Shown one piece after another: positions 25,206-37,890 of a stretch of DNA of 64,000 nt. A program made the position numbers and the translations under genes. The notes beneath the pieces were generated by a model. The model had not been told where the DNA came from, did no database searches, and saw only the letters and a program-made list of their open reading frames with translations. Source of the DNA: Dicaeum eximium (taxonomy: Eukaryota > Chordata > Aves > Passeriformes > Dicaeidae); NCBI GenBank assembly GCA_013396995.1, contig VWZP01002402.1:273704-337703 (forward strand), written 5' to 3'. Each line of letters begins with the position of its first letter. Positions within the stretch are counted from its first letter, which is position 1.

Positions 25206-25690
25206 ACCACTATATTCAGCACAAGAAAAACATGGAACTTTTGGAGGAGATCCAGAGGAGGGTAATGAAAATTTTCACGGAGCTGGAGCACCTCTGCTGT
25301 GCAGACAGCCTGAGAGAGTTGGGGTTCAGCAGAGAAGAGAAGGCTCTGGGGAGAGCTTATAGCACCTTCTGGTACCTAAAGGGGCTACAAGAGAACTGGG
25401 GACAAACTTTCTAAAAAGACAGGTAGTGATAGGTCAGGGGCTAGAGGTTTTAAACTAAAAGAGCTTCAGATTGGATAGAATGAAGACTTTTTTACAAGAG
25501 TGGTGAAACACTGGAACAGGTTGCCTGGAGAGGTGGTGGGTGTCCCATCCCTGGCAACATTCAAGATCCCATTGGCTGGGGCTCTGAGTAACCTGGTCTG
25601 GCTGAAGATGTCCCTGCTTATTGCAGGGCTGTTGGATTAGATGACCCTCAAAGGCCCCTTCTGGCCCAAAGCATTCTGCAATTCTGTGAT
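25206..25690 (+). mobile_element. CR1 LINE, 5'-truncated 3' end
   Basis: The translated segment at 25232-25414 matches the C-terminal part of CR1 ORF2: MELLEEIQRRVMKIFTELEH, then a LRELGFSREEKALGRAYSTFWYLKGL-type stretch, then a stop. Downstream DNA matches the CR1 3' region (HWNRLP-type CACTGGAACAGGTTGCC, GTCCCATCCCTGGCAA). It ends with the GGATTAGATGACC...GGCCC block and a terminal ATTCTG-type repeat at about 25674-25690. CR1 copies are typically 5'-truncated and lack clear target duplications, as here. ORF2 carries a frameshift or stop, so the copy is inactive. Confidence 0.92.
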
Positions 25691-25699
25691 ATTTCTGTT

Positions 25700-28600
25700 G
25701 GACGCAACAGCAGAGATGTGTGAGAAAGCAATGATTAAAGCAGACAAGTGGGAGAAAGAAATAATTTATTTTAATGGAAGGTAGGTTTATTCAGACTTTT
25801 CTTCTTTGTTTTTTGGCAGAAGTTCTCTCATGAAGGAAAGACAATGCCTTTGACTGCAAAACTGCTTGAAGGGGAAAAAATGGGGATCTAGTTTCAAAAG
25901 CAGCTCATGAAATGGTGGGAAGTGTACTCTGGGCAAATTTATCCCTGATCTGTGCTTGCTGTGGGTCACCCAGCACTTGCCATAGGAACTTGCCATTGGC
26001 CATGGGGGCAGTTTCTTGATAAGGCTCTTTTCCTGGCAGAACCATTTCTCTTCTTAACACGGGGAGCCTTCTCATCTACATATTTATCTGCACAGGTTAT
26101 GCAGGGTCAGTTTGTACTTGCCTGTGATTTACTTATGGCCAAGAAACTAATGACTCAAATTCAGAGATAGCTGTGTTGATTGCCCAATTGACACCTGATA
26201 TGCCTGCAATCAATCCCAAACTAAGTACCTGGGTTTATGGTTCAAAATATAAACACTGTGGTTCCCACTTTGCAAACCAACTTGGTGAGAAGAATTGCTG
26301 CATTGAATGGGTCAGGATTGTTCAGGAACCCATCTTGGCAACCTTGAGGCCACCAATGTCATTAATTTTTCAGGTATTTTGCCAAAGGAAATCGGTAAAA
26401 GTTTTGATTTTTGAAAAGTAGAAGATAAGGGTTTCGAGATTACTTAAATAATCACCTTTAAAAAACTCTCTCTCCCAGGCTAGGAAGACAAAAGCAGAAA
26501 ACTAGAGTAGTGAAAGTTAAAAGCAAAACAACTTGGATTTTTTTACCGAGAAATTGGTGAAAATTTGTAAAATAAAATTTCACTTTATAGAAATACAAGA
26601 TTTCTTTAAAAAATATTTTGTTTAACAGGCCATTTTGATTTGATTATTGTTTTTATCTTTCAATAGCAAGTTATTTACTGTTTACTTTTCTCCCCATTGT
26701 GTTGTCCCAGGCCTTACTAAATGTGTTCTATTCAAGCCCTGCTCTGAAGACAGAAATATTAATTTCCACATGGGCTTTTCTATAGAACTCATCACTATGG
26801 TAACTGAATGTTTCATAAACATTAATGAACTTATTTTCACTGCACTGCAGTGAGGCATTGGGTGGTAGCATTATCCCCATTTCATGATGAAGAACTGAGG
26901 CAGAAAGAGATTAAGTACAAAAGTATTCACTAATTTTAAGTTCCCCATCTGAGATGCATGGTCTGATTTTTCAGAGGACTTAGTTTGTTATCTGTTCAAA
27001 GCACAGCTCCCATTGCCTTCGGTTGCAGCTGTGAGTTCAAATTTCTTTGTGCTTTCTGTACTCAGATAGAGACTGCTTTAATCTTGAACATACATGGCCT
27101 TTTTAATTTCTTTCCTCAACATAATCAGAAGGAATTGAAACTTACTAGCTCCTGGCCTCATATTTTTTCTGCATATTAACTGAAATGACAATGGTTTACA
27201 TAATTTTATCCAAACACCAATTCATAGCTTTAGTGTTACTACTAAAATAATTTATAAGATAGTAACTTAACTTCTCAAAGATTAGAAAAGCATCTACTCT
27301 GGAAGAGTTAAATTTTTGTTTTCATGAAAGAGAGCAAAACTCCTGGGAGGCCCTTTTTTGAGGATAACCTGAGGGCAACTGGTGCAGCTACAAACAGTTA
27401 AATTGGAATAATGGATTTTTATGCAGAGTCATTAATTTAAAAATATATCCTACCCTCCCTGAAAGCCAAGATATCAAACAAACTAAATGTATTAGGTATA
27501 TTTTTATATGGGATTTTTCCAGCTGGTGAATCAACTATCTTGTTTCAAACATACCTGGACTTTGCTGAAGTTTAGATTTGCTGTGGTTGACCCACAGACA
27601 TATACTAGCATAGGAGGGGATCTATTAAAACTGTTTTCTGTCTTCTGTCTTTAGGCAGGAGGGCTTTATAGTGGCTTGGGATATCTTGAAGAGCCAGCCC
27701 TTAATTTGCATCAGAATATGACATAGGATTTATGGATCCCCTCATAATTTTGCAGGCCCCTCTTCCATTCTTTTCTTTTGACCTACAAGTTGCAAAAGTT
27801 TATAAATGCAAAGTCTACTTTCAGGTGTTTCCCGAGATATTGAATCCTGGAATAAATTTTTGTAGATGTTTTTCTGAAGCATTGATTCAGAAAGCAAGGA
27901 CTGACCCCCTCTTAACCACAGAGGTGCAAACAGGCTGCTGCAATATCGTGTTGTTGAATTTTCCTTCCAGTGCCGAATGAAAGAGAGCTTGCCCTTTTCC
28001 TCAAATCTCTGCCTGATCGAGAGATGAGTGAGCTGGTGGCTACAATATCCAACGGCTTCACCAAGTTGAGAATGTGATGTCTGTGTAATAATGCTCAATT
28101 TTCCACACTTCAAATCCATTAGTAGCAATTACCTTACCTGAGGTGTTTTGAGTTAGTTTTAGTACAGCATTCTTGCAGTTGGTAGATAATGAACATAATA
28201 ATGTATACAGCATTTTCAAGTCTCTGTTTTTAGCTACAATAATGCCATTAGGATTCTATTTAGCAAATGTGTGCTTCACACTAAAAGTTAAGACTTTTTG
28301 TTCGTGTTTTCCCTGCCATGATTTTGATTGCATCTCATATCCTATTCTGTGCAGTGCTGGCTTGCCTGAAAGAGCAGGAAAGTGTTTTACCCACTGCACC
28401 TGTGCAAAGGCAGTGAGATCTGGCATGTTGAGAACAAAACAAGGACAAAGCAGGGCAGGGCATTGCCTGAGCCCTGGTGCAGCCTTCCGAGCACCCCTGG
28501 GCAAGCTGTGAGCCTGCACTCTGCTGTGTCCTGTTTGCCCAAGGGGTGGGGATGCTGACACCCTCAGAGTGCAGCTCAGCAGCCATCCTGCTCACCCCAG

Positions 28601-30160
28601 GAGGGGCTGTGACACTGCAGAAGCTGCTGGTGGCCTCCATGGTGGCAAGGATGCAGGTGGGCTGCTTGGTGCACAGAGAGGCAGGTGCTGCAGCACATTT
28701 CACTGAGGGATGCCAGCTCAGACATCTGTGCTGGGGGTCCTTAGGCACTGCAGATGTGTTGTGGCTCTCCTTGCCCTCTGAGCTTTTTTCTCTTCTCCAG
28801 AAAAAGAATGTATAGTCCATATGAGGAGGTACAGCTGAGAAGAACTCAGCTTGGACCTGGGTGATAATAAGGAGAGGATGGTAAAGCAAGGGTGGCTGCA
28901 GTGAATGTTGTCCCATGCCTCCTTGTTTCTATAAGTCAGTGAGGTCAAACAGTTCTGGTGTTAGTGGGGCAACCCTGCCCTTGCTTGGGTTGAGGACTAC
29001 CCCAGTACTCCACCCTAACAAGATCCCTCTCATCCCTTGTCCTGGTAGCAAGATAATTATGAAAGCTTTGGACTGGGAGAACCAGTACTCCACCAGGTTC
29101 TTCTTTTCTTTGCCCACTGAAGGGAAAAACAAGAAATCTGGTTTTGGGCTATCATTTGAGCCAAGTGATACTGCTAAGCTAACATACAGAGTTTTCTAAG
29201 AAAAAAAGATTTCTTTGACTGTATCTTTCCAAAGAATTCCTTACTATTTCTTACTAGCTTGCCCAGGGGTGCTAAAGAATGAGAAAGGGGCGAGGAGATA
29301 TCACTGATGCCTCCTTTGTAGGTGTCACTGCTAAGGTCTCTGGCACAGGTAGTATCAGGACCTTAAAAATAGTTTCAAAATGTTACAGTGCTTCTTTCAA
29401 GAAGCAAGGAGTATTTGGGCAGCCACACAAAATCTTTTGGGAAATAACTTGTATTTGTTGTTGAACGGACAGAGTAAGAGCTGAGAGAGCTTTCTCTGTC
29501 TTGAACTGGAACATGTGAACCTGTCTTTGTCAGACACACACACCTTCTCTCCAGTTCTTTTGTTCCTACTTAGATGATCTTTTGAAAAAGCAAACTGATT
29601 CTTCTGGCACTGAATTATGTTTGTCACCTTTTAGTTCCTCTGGCACACTGACCACGTGCTCGTCCCGTGCCACCTCCTGCCCTGCGAGCACACCTTCACT
29701 GCACAGGTATCCAGTACTTGATGGAGAGTGGTGGAGAGCTGTCCTGGTAATGCTCAGCAGGGAAAACCAAGCTGAATTTTAGCACCCCAGGGACAAGGAC
29801 AAAATAATGGAAAAGCACTCGTCCGCATGAAGACAACAAAGTGCTGCCGGCTGTGGGGTAAGCGGGTTGAAGGGGAGCAGAGCCTGTGGCCCCTGCTCTG
29901 TTGCTGCCCCCTCCTCTGTTGCTGCCCCTTCTCCTTGCCTGCACCACCTCCTGCCCCCTTCAGCGGTGAGAGTGACTGTCACCTCCATCCGTCTGCTGCC
30001 CCGGGTGTCTGCGTGCCTGACAGCAGAGCCCCGGAGCTGACCCCGTGGGCAGCGGGCGCCCTGGAGGGGAGCTGGGGGAGGCAGATATCGCCTCTCAGTC
30101 ACAGCGCGCCCGGGCTGCTCCGGGGGCAGCGCACCAAGAGCTGGCCCTGATCTCCCTGCC
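25700..30160. other. intergenic with one old SINE fragment and GC-rich patches
   Basis: No gene is recognised. Patches at 28350-28760 and 29640-30150 are GC-rich and give long open frames on both strands (193 codons minus at 28335-28916). The second patch has some CpGs and a tandem pair of a 15-bp word CTCTGTTGCTGCCCC (29896-29910 and 29914-29928). None of the frames resembles a known protein. A 12-bp word CAGTACTCCACC occurs twice (about 29003 and 29082), which I take as chance. Confidence 0.5.
26855..26930 (+). repeat. old MIR/CORE-SINE-like fragment
   Basis: Contains GCATTATCCCCATTTCATGA and then GAACTGAGGCAGAAAGAGATTAAG. This is the recognisable pattern ATTATCCCCATTTTACAGATG / AAACTGAGGCACAGAGAGGT / TAAGT of ancient amniote MIR-like SINEs, with several substitutions. 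The ends are not defined. Confidence 0.6.
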
Positions 30161-30169
30161 TTGCCATCA

Positions 30170-30620
30170 CCTACCCTGAAATTAGTAACAGCACGTCCAA
30201 GGTTAGTGGCAAATTCAGATACCCGAGCTGCACGGGGAGGGTGAATAAAGGACGGTGGCTGTGTACAGTATAAGCGGTTGCCTTAGACAATGCGTGACCT
30301 CTGAATTAAAAGACCAGGATTAGCAAAGAGCTTTTTTGCATTATTGGGCCCATTTACAAAAAGCTTTAGCCCTAATTGTATGGTACCACAGAGCTTTAAC
30401 TTGAGCACATATTGGTTTTGTAACCTGATCCCCACATAAATCATAGTTGGTGAGAGCAGAACAATTAGTGCCTTAATCTACTGGGACTACACAGTATCTT
30501 TAAATCTGAATTTTCCTGATCATTATGGGTATTACAAGAGTCAATTAATTTATATTTCACACAAAATGTAATTAAATCCCATGATAACCTGACTGTGAAA
30601 TGAAGAGGGGGGGAGTGAGG
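30170..30620. promoter_or_regulatory. candidate conserved non-coding element
   Basis: Non-repetitive DNA directly after a GC-rich patch. It has many homeodomain-like words (CCTAATTG, ACAATTAGTGCC, GTCAATTAATTTAT, TGTAATTAAATCC), a balanced composition and no open frame of note. It is judged an enhancer-like element by eye only. Confidence 0.4.
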
Positions 30621-30999
30621 AGAAGGGTGGGAAAATCCTTTCCTTACGGAGCTGCCACGAGACACTGTGGTGTGCTATCAACAAACTGCCTCCTCTTCAG
30701 TGCAGAAGTTTTGGGATGAGGGGTGTTTCCCAATTTTGTACTGAGCTGTGTGATCACAAGAAGCATTTGCTGCCACGTACTTCCAGCCCAGGCTGCAAGA
30801 AAAGTGATCCATGGTTGCTAACCCATATAAGTGCTCAGGAAAGGGGAAGGCCTTGATGTTCCAAAGAGCCCAATGCCTGTAGCTGGTCACCTAAGGGAAT
30901 CCACTTATGACTCTATTACTCAGTAAATTAGCAGAGTGGTTCAGTCAGGTATATTTATCATGAAGAGAACTGAAGATAATTAATACACTGCATTGAATG

Positions 31000-31260
31000 C
31001 AAATTGCACCCACAGCACTTATCTCATTTTCAATTAGCACAAATGTTACAGCACTGCAGGCTTGTTATGGTTTTACCATGGGCTGGGTAATTAATTTCTG
31101 TGAGCTACATATCAGACACCTGATAATGCCGTTTATTAATAAATGTCACCCCAGGTATCTGTTAGGAGAGGTAAATAAATTAAATGTTCAGTTGTCTGCC
31201 CTGCGCAAATCTATTCTTACACCTCATTGCATCTTTTCACTTGTTTGTTTATCAAGGAGA
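31000..31260. promoter_or_regulatory. candidate conserved non-coding element
   Basis: Contains TTCAATTAGCAC, GGGTAATTAATTTC, TTTATTAATAAATG and CAGACACCTGATAATG (a CACCTG E-box next to an AT-rich core). No repeat signature. It lies about 400 bp from the element at 30170-30620 and may be part of the same regulatory block. Confidence 0.38.
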
Positions 31261-33280
31261 ATGACTGCCGAGATTACAGTGGCAAACAAAGGAATATGAG
31301 GAACAATAATCCGCACCCCAAAGCCATGTTTCTCTCACCACTGCTGATGGCAGGAGCCATGCCACTGTCTCTTTCCTGCCTGGGGACGCGGCTGTGGGTC
31401 ACTGAGGTGACCTCCCTGCAGGGCTGCCCAGGACCCATGAGAGCAGAAAAGCTGATGCGCCCTGCAAATCCTCACTTCCAAGGAATTTGCCAACCACTTT
31501 TTGGTGGATATTCCTGTCTGTAACTCTGTCCCTCAGAACGTTTAACTGCCCCCCACCCTGGAGCCAACACCTGCACATCTGCCTGTGGCAATTGTGCTCA
31601 TCAGCTCCTGAGCAGGTTCAGGTTTGTGTTTTTCCCTTTCCTTCCAAAACTTCAGGAAAGGAGGGTAGGGTGTAGGTGCACCCAGCAGGGCCATGGCCCT
31701 TGGTGGAGATGAGGGCCCCTCCAGCTGCCTCAGGACCAGAGGTGGCAGGGCATGGACTATGGCACAGATTTTTGGAGATCTCTCCTCAGGGAAAAAATAG
31801 CAAGATTATAAGGAGAATGAAACAGCCATGTGCTCTTTGATCTGTTCCAGGTTTTGGGAGAAGAGTGGAGCAGGAGGTGGTGGGATTCTGACAGCACAAC
31901 GGTGGATAAAAGTGGGTAAGGAAGGCCCTTACGCAGGGATATGGGAAGGTCAGGAAGTGCCATCTCCCCCAGACCCTGAGCTGTCTTCTGCTGACTGGGT
32001 AGATCATACCTGGCAAACTTTCTGGCCAACCCCTGTTTTCCAAGGTTTCAACACAGGTCTCGTCACCTTTGAGAGGAAAGGTCCTTCAGTTTTTTCTTTT
32101 TCCCCCCATCTCATTTGATTTTGAAATCTGGGCAAGCCACACTAACAAAAATAGTTGAAAACGCTCCAGCTAACGTGAACTTTGGTGATCCTTCTCCCCA
32201 AGGAAGACCACAAGCAAGGAGCTGCAGTGACTTTAAACAAGCCTTGCATAATCTGCCTCAGATCATGTTAGCCTGGTTAATTTAACACAACCTCCATTGT
32301 GTCAGTGAAATTCAGTTGATAGAAAGATGCTTTATGGTAGTGATTTCTTACTTACAACACAAGTAGATTTGTACTGTATAAATACTGTGTATAAATGCTA
32401 ATGTTCTGGTGTACGTTAGGAATTGTACTAGTTGGAATACACTGGCAAAATAAACATGTCTGACTGGTAGAAATCTGAGTATGGAACAAGTGTCAATCTT
32501 GAAGGCAAAGAGTATTTACAGCAAAAAAAAAAAAGTAGGTGCAATTCAACAGTTTCCCAGATATAAACATATTAGGAAGAACCATCTTATGAGTGACTTG
32601 AAAGTTAGATGTGGGGAAGAACAAAAGACTGTTGCCACAATAATTTAAATCAGTGTGAATTTCAGTGAAAAGTGCTTTTAAGGAAAATGCTTTCATCCCT
32701 TATGCAGGTCTTCATTATATTTACAAGTTTTTGTACTGTAAATAATTTCCATGTGCTTTCAGGTAGCGTGACTGCCATCTCACCATCGTCTGCTGTGATT
32801 TTTTCAGATTTCAGGACCCAGAGATAGCTCAGTATTTGAAGACGTGATTTACAATAATGCTTTAAAAATACTGCAGCACTTGAAAAATCAATTTAAAAAA
32901 GCCTTATTTAGATTGATGTTTTATACTTCAGAGAAGAACACATGATTTTAAAGGCCAGGTGACCTGCTAACATGAGCTCATGGGGGTCATGCTCATAACA
33001 GCCAGCTCCCTGCACCATACAGTGAGCCTTGTACCTGTTCATCAGACGCTCATTGATTCCCTCTCTCACCTTCCTGCCAAGGGAGCAGTGGATGTAATGG
33101 AGCATCTTGTTTCTGATGTTATTCTTTATGCAAGTCAAATATGCCATATGATGGAGGGGAAGTTTGGTGAAGGTTTGCATTCCCTGAAGGTGTTCAATCT
33201 ACAAGCTGAGGGCTCTGGACAGATGTGTGTGATTCTTTCTGCAGAGAGCTCATAGGGTTGGTGGAGTGAATCTGTCAAAT
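31260..33280. other. intergenic, no recognised feature
   Basis: Mixed sequence with a GC-richer stretch at 31320-31760. A 90-codon minus-strand frame (32908-33180) lies directly downstream of the L2-like relic and could belong to its 3' end, but I cannot align it to the family. Confidence 0.45.
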
Positions 33281-33289
33281 GTTTCCTTC

Positions 33290-34220
33290 ACTGCAGCTTC
33301 ATGCAGTGTTATATGTGATGAGGATGATAAGAATGAAGACCACAAACTCAATTAGGAATTCCACAGGAAGCTGGTGCCAGGCCCAGTGCCAGGTTTGATA
33401 TTCCTTTGTCACTGAAGAGATGCATTGCAGCAGTAAATGAAGTTTTCTAGGCATGAATGCTGCGTGTTTGCATATTTCAAATTACTATAGTCCAGCTGAG
33501 AAGTGACATAGCCATGAATAATAGAGACAAGGTCATCACCTGCCAGAGTGGCACAGAGCCTCCTAACCAGTGGAAAAGAAGTGTTTCTTGCAGAGGTTGC
33601 TGTGGGAAAACTTAGCATCAGTCGCAAATCCAAGAGTACACCTAAATTACGAAACCAATACACCACTTGGGGAAATACACAATCCAGCCAGGCACAGTGC
33701 ACTCAAATGACAAGCTCTTAGAGAAGTTTTCCTGTCTCCCATCTGTCTTACCTCTGTTTTGCTTGGATTTAGCCAGCTGTTTTTATTTCACTGCCATGTT
33801 GGTGTATGTACAGAGAAATTTAGGTATAGCTGTATTTCACCTGCCCATTTCTGGAAATTCAGTCCATGCCGTGTCACTCAGCAGCTTTGTGGAGAAACAG
33901 GGAGGCACCACAAAGAATACAGATCAGGAGTCCACAGGAGAGAGAAGTGTGGAGCTGGAGATAACACTTCTTCACCAGTCAGGAGGTGTGTACCTGCAGG
34001 AATCATTCAAAATAATTTTAGTACATTATCCTGGACTTCTGCCACCCATCAGGCGAGACAGCAATATCTCATGGTTAATGCTGACGTCAAGGAGGATGAG
34101 GATGGATGCCTGCCCTCTTTCCACTGACAGGAGGGTGTCATCCATCAATGCCACTTGAACAGCTCCAGTTTCATGTCCTGGCTTCAATCCAGACTGTGCC
34201 AGATTTAAAAGATTCACCTT
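33290..34220 (-). mobile_element. decayed L2-type LINE, reverse-transcriptase fragment
   Basis: Read on the minus strand, from 34217 to about 33300, the segment shows successive LINE RT landmarks in the right order but in shifting frames. First comes QSGLKPGHETGAVQVALMDD with LILLDVSI and NHEILLSRL (34217-34026), matching the L2-clade pattern QSGFRPGH...LLDLSAAFD...HDILLSRL. Near 33840-33760 come traces of the YADDTQLY catalytic motif and of KLNPSKTEV, both frameshifted. Then NLGVLLDLRL...LVSIIHGYVTSQLDYSN (33660-33490) matches LGVLLD...LVHALVTSRLDYCN. Finally a WHQLPVEFLIEF-like stretch near 33370 matches HWLPVxFRIxFK. Frameshifts and stops make it inactive. The L2 assignment rather than another CR1-superfamily clade is from memory. 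Confidence 0.75.
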
Positions 34221-34229
34221 TAGCAGGTA

Positions 34230-36650
34230 GAGTTCAAGCTGCCCTTTGGCTAGAAACCATAAGAAATTTCCTGGTAACTGGGAAACCTCTTGGCTATTGG
34301 TTATGTAGAACTCACGTCCACAGGGTAGATTTCCTCAAGGCTAGGTTATAGTCAATTCCCAACATGTTGGTAATTCCCCAGTTGGTGTTCCCCATCTTCC
34401 CTCTTTCAAGGCTTTGACTTTCTGGGTTGGGCTCTGTAACAATCTTGGGCAGATGGCAGAAGATGGACAAAATTGCCAGGTTAAATCCAGGACAAGAATG
34501 AGTTCTGAGGTGTAGTCACTGCAGCCAAAAGCCTTGTCCTACCAACACACTGGTAAACACTTTTTCCTCTGATCAAATGGGCGAGAGCACTTCCTAGAAT
34601 TTTAAAATGAAGGCAACTTTTGCCATATGTAAAAGAATGGCCACTAGCGCACTGCACTTTGCCCCAGCTTGCAGCACACGGAGCTGCTCCAGCTCTGCTT
34701 GGTTGCTGTGGAAGCTGGGTGAGCCCAGGGCTGTCGTGCCTGAAGGGCCTCAAGAAGAGAATCACAGAAAGGAGAAAGTCTATTAGCTGTTTCATTTGAG
34801 CTCCCTGTGATTATTTGTGCCTATGTGTGCTCCTAGGTTCCTTCTGGCTGTCGGTATTTAATGGAAGTCCATGGGGGTGGTTACTGTGTACCATCAGGTT
34901 GGGACCAAATGCACTTGGTACTGAACCAAAATAAACACGAAGAGCCTGAATATGCAACAACTTTTTCCTTCCTACCTTATGGATCGATGTCAAAACCTTT
35001 AAGTCGTTATGTCTGAGTAGTTTTTCTGCAGCTATGTGTTAATTAGGTGTTTATATTCTTACAAATGTGGATTTACATTTACCTGTGTTTCAAGATGATT
35101 AGTGGGTACCAAGCAACTGATTACACTTCAGGCCAATCCTGTGCCATTAACAGTGAAAAATAGCAGGCACTGTTGTTTCAAATCTCATTTGGTTTGGCAA
35201 GGGTATGATGGTAAAAAATAACAGCTAAATCAACTGCTTGAATATACAGAGTTTTTTCACCTTCAGGCATCTTTATCAGCACAGCTTTGATTAATATCTG
35301 TACACTGACTGGCATTTTCCTATTGCCATTAGAGAAAATTTAATAGGTTATTCACTATTTTTCTCCAAGAGGTGGATTTTTGAAATTTAAAACAAAACAA
35401 AACCTGATGTTTATGTTTAGGGGAAGTCAGACAATGTTGATGATCCTCATATTTGACCCAGAATCTGAAGAATTATTTGAAAAGATCTGTGAACTATTTA
35501 GTTTTCTAAATTACTATACTGTGTTTATTTTTATTTAACAAACAAAAATTCCAGCAAAGTATTGTTTGCCCCATTACAAACAGGTCAGAGCTCACAATAA
35601 GCACACATGTAATGAAGGTAAACTAATATTAGCCAGCAGAGGAGAGGGTCAAATATTTAATCTGAAACTGATTTCTTGGTTAAAACATGCAGTTTTCTGT
35701 CAAACAAAGAGAGTAATGAATTTTTGCTGCTTGTGGGGAACTGTTTCAATTTGGGGAAAAAAGTAAAAAAAAGGCCAAAAAACCTGTTTCCTTTCAGCAT
35801 TTCTAAACATTCCAATATGTTCTGCAATGAGATACTTTGATTTCACAACTACAAATGTTATCTAATTCTCAAAATTACTTCAGTTTATTTTAAACAAGTA
35901 AAATGAAAGATATTAAATATAAATTAAACTATTTTGAGTGAAAATTTTTTTTTGCTGGAATGGTATAATTCACTTTTTTTTTTTGCTAATGCTTTCTTTT
36001 TTTAAAGAAAGGAAAACTTCTGGAAACTTATTTTGGGTCAAAGCAACTAATGATTACGTATTATCTTTTGATTTGGCTTTGGTTAGACTTGGCTGCCTAT
36101 AGCCCCTTGAACTAAGCTTGAAGGAAAAAATGTCAATTCCAAGTTTCCCAGTTCCCAGAAACAGGTAAAATGTTCCAGCTATTGGAACCAGGCAGGAGAG
36201 TCAATGGAGTGGTGGGGACCTCACTTTCTCTGGGCTCAGGAGCTTTGGAGTTTAAGCTGGCTGCAATGGAAGTTGCTGGAAAAATGTGTGTGTAGGATCT
36301 GTCCTGTTGTAGCTAATCCTGGGAATCAGAAAGTCTGCACACTGAGGTACTTCCCTGGGCTTGCTGCTAATGAATCTGTGGTGTAAGAAAATTACCTTGA
36401 CCCTGTAGCGTGTGCTCTTCTTTCCTATTGTCAACGCTTTTATCGTCCTTGCAATCCTGCTCAGTGCTGTAGATATCACACTTCACCGCCTAAGGAGTTT
36501 TTTTGGTAATCTTTGCTCTAACAAGGAAGCAAAAGTTGTTGTGAGTGAAGACAAGGGTGGGGGTGGGGAGGTTTTCAATCAGCAAGTGATCTGAGGATAA
36601 AGAAAGGTTACCTGTTTGTTTGTCAACAGGATGAAGTAAATAAGAGTTAA
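34230..36650. other. intergenic, no recognised feature
   Basis: AT-rich DNA with A- and T-rich runs around 35370-36010. No gene, RNA or recognisable repeat. Confidence 0.5.
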
Positions 36651-36659
36651 AAAAATCGG

Positions 36660-36990
36660 AGGCACCAGTCAAAGGCAATCAAATATGTATTTAATTAAAG
36701 CAAACATAAAAATTAAAGTTACATGTTGAATCAATAAACAGCACTTTTTTCTACATGCATTTTGAACAAGACAGATCAGAATCTTGCATGATGAAGACAT
36801 AATGTGTCATAATAATTAGGAACACAGACAAAAGAACAGCTAATCAACATGCAAATTTATGCAGTTCTGGCGATTCAGATGAGGCAGATTTCTACCTCTT
36901 TTTTTGCTTGATTCATCTTCATTGCTAATCATCTGAAGGCTGCCAAATGTTCACTGACACTAATGTATTATAGGTCAAGAGAGGCAGGTC
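36660..36990. promoter_or_regulatory. candidate conserved element with POU octamer
   Basis: A compact cluster contains GTATTTAATTAAAG, ATCAATAAACA (FOX-like), CATAATAATTAGGAAC, GCTAATCAACATG and an exact POU octamer ATGCAAAT at 36849-36856. Non-repetitive. Closely spaced HOX/PBX-, FOX- and POU-like words are typical of developmental enhancers. Conservation is not tested. Confidence 0.42.
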
Positions 36991-37871
36991 TTCACCTATT
37001 ACCCCCACAAACAATATGCTTTCCTTCCCTGTTTCCTCTTCAGGATTTTCAGCAATTACTGCCAGATGCAATCAGACTCCTTGAATAGGAGCAACTGGGG
37101 CTTGTTTGTGGCTTGGATTCATTAGAATCAGGAGGATGAAGAAAGGAATAAATTACTTAATTGCACAAAAAAGTTGCAGCCAAAGTGATGGTGAGAGAAG
37201 CTGATTGTGTAGTTGCGTATTAGGCCACTCTTGGAATGGAGGATCTTAGAATAGCTGGTAGTTTGGCCTTCCTGATTCAGACAGATTTGGGTGTCCTCCA
37301 AAACAGATGGCTCCACACACCATCTATTCTTCTCTTTGTCAGGTTTTACCATTTATTTGATCTTGTTCATCTATGATGCTAGTTGTATTAGATGTAACAC
37401 AAATATGCATTCAGATCATATCCATTTAGTCTTGCATCCCAACTTTTATTCTTTTAGCCTTGTTTGATGAGATGATCAAGTTGAACAAAGCCCTTGTTGT
37501 CCTGCTCCTGCACAACATCCATACATAAAACACCAAAACCCGTGACTAAAGCCTTGCACAGACAAATAATCCTCCTGTGTCACAGGTTTTAAAGGTTTCT
37601 TTTTCCCCATTTTACCAAGCAGCTCCCAGCTCTGACAAGTGATAACCAGACACAACAAATAGTTAATTTTTATTTGATCCCATAGAAGCAAGCATTTGCA
37701 TATGCTCAAGCAAACTGCCCCCCTCCCATCCTTATGCTGAGACCCCTGTTCAGATATTCTCTTCAGGTTCCAGGCCATGTGTTATGCTTGTGGGTGGTCT
37801 TAAGATCTTAAAGAAAAGCTTTGCTCTGTGAAGTCATGCAGCACTGTATGTAATTAAGAGGCTTTTTTTCC

Positions 37872-37890
37872 TTTTTTTTTTTTTTTTTTT
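37872..37890. repeat. poly-T run, 19 bp
   Basis: An uninterrupted T homopolymer. No element body was recognised beside it. Confidence 0.9.

Noticed and set aside
28335..28916. 193-codon minus-strand frame
   Set aside because: GC-rich patch, overlapping frames on the opposite strand, no family resemblance.
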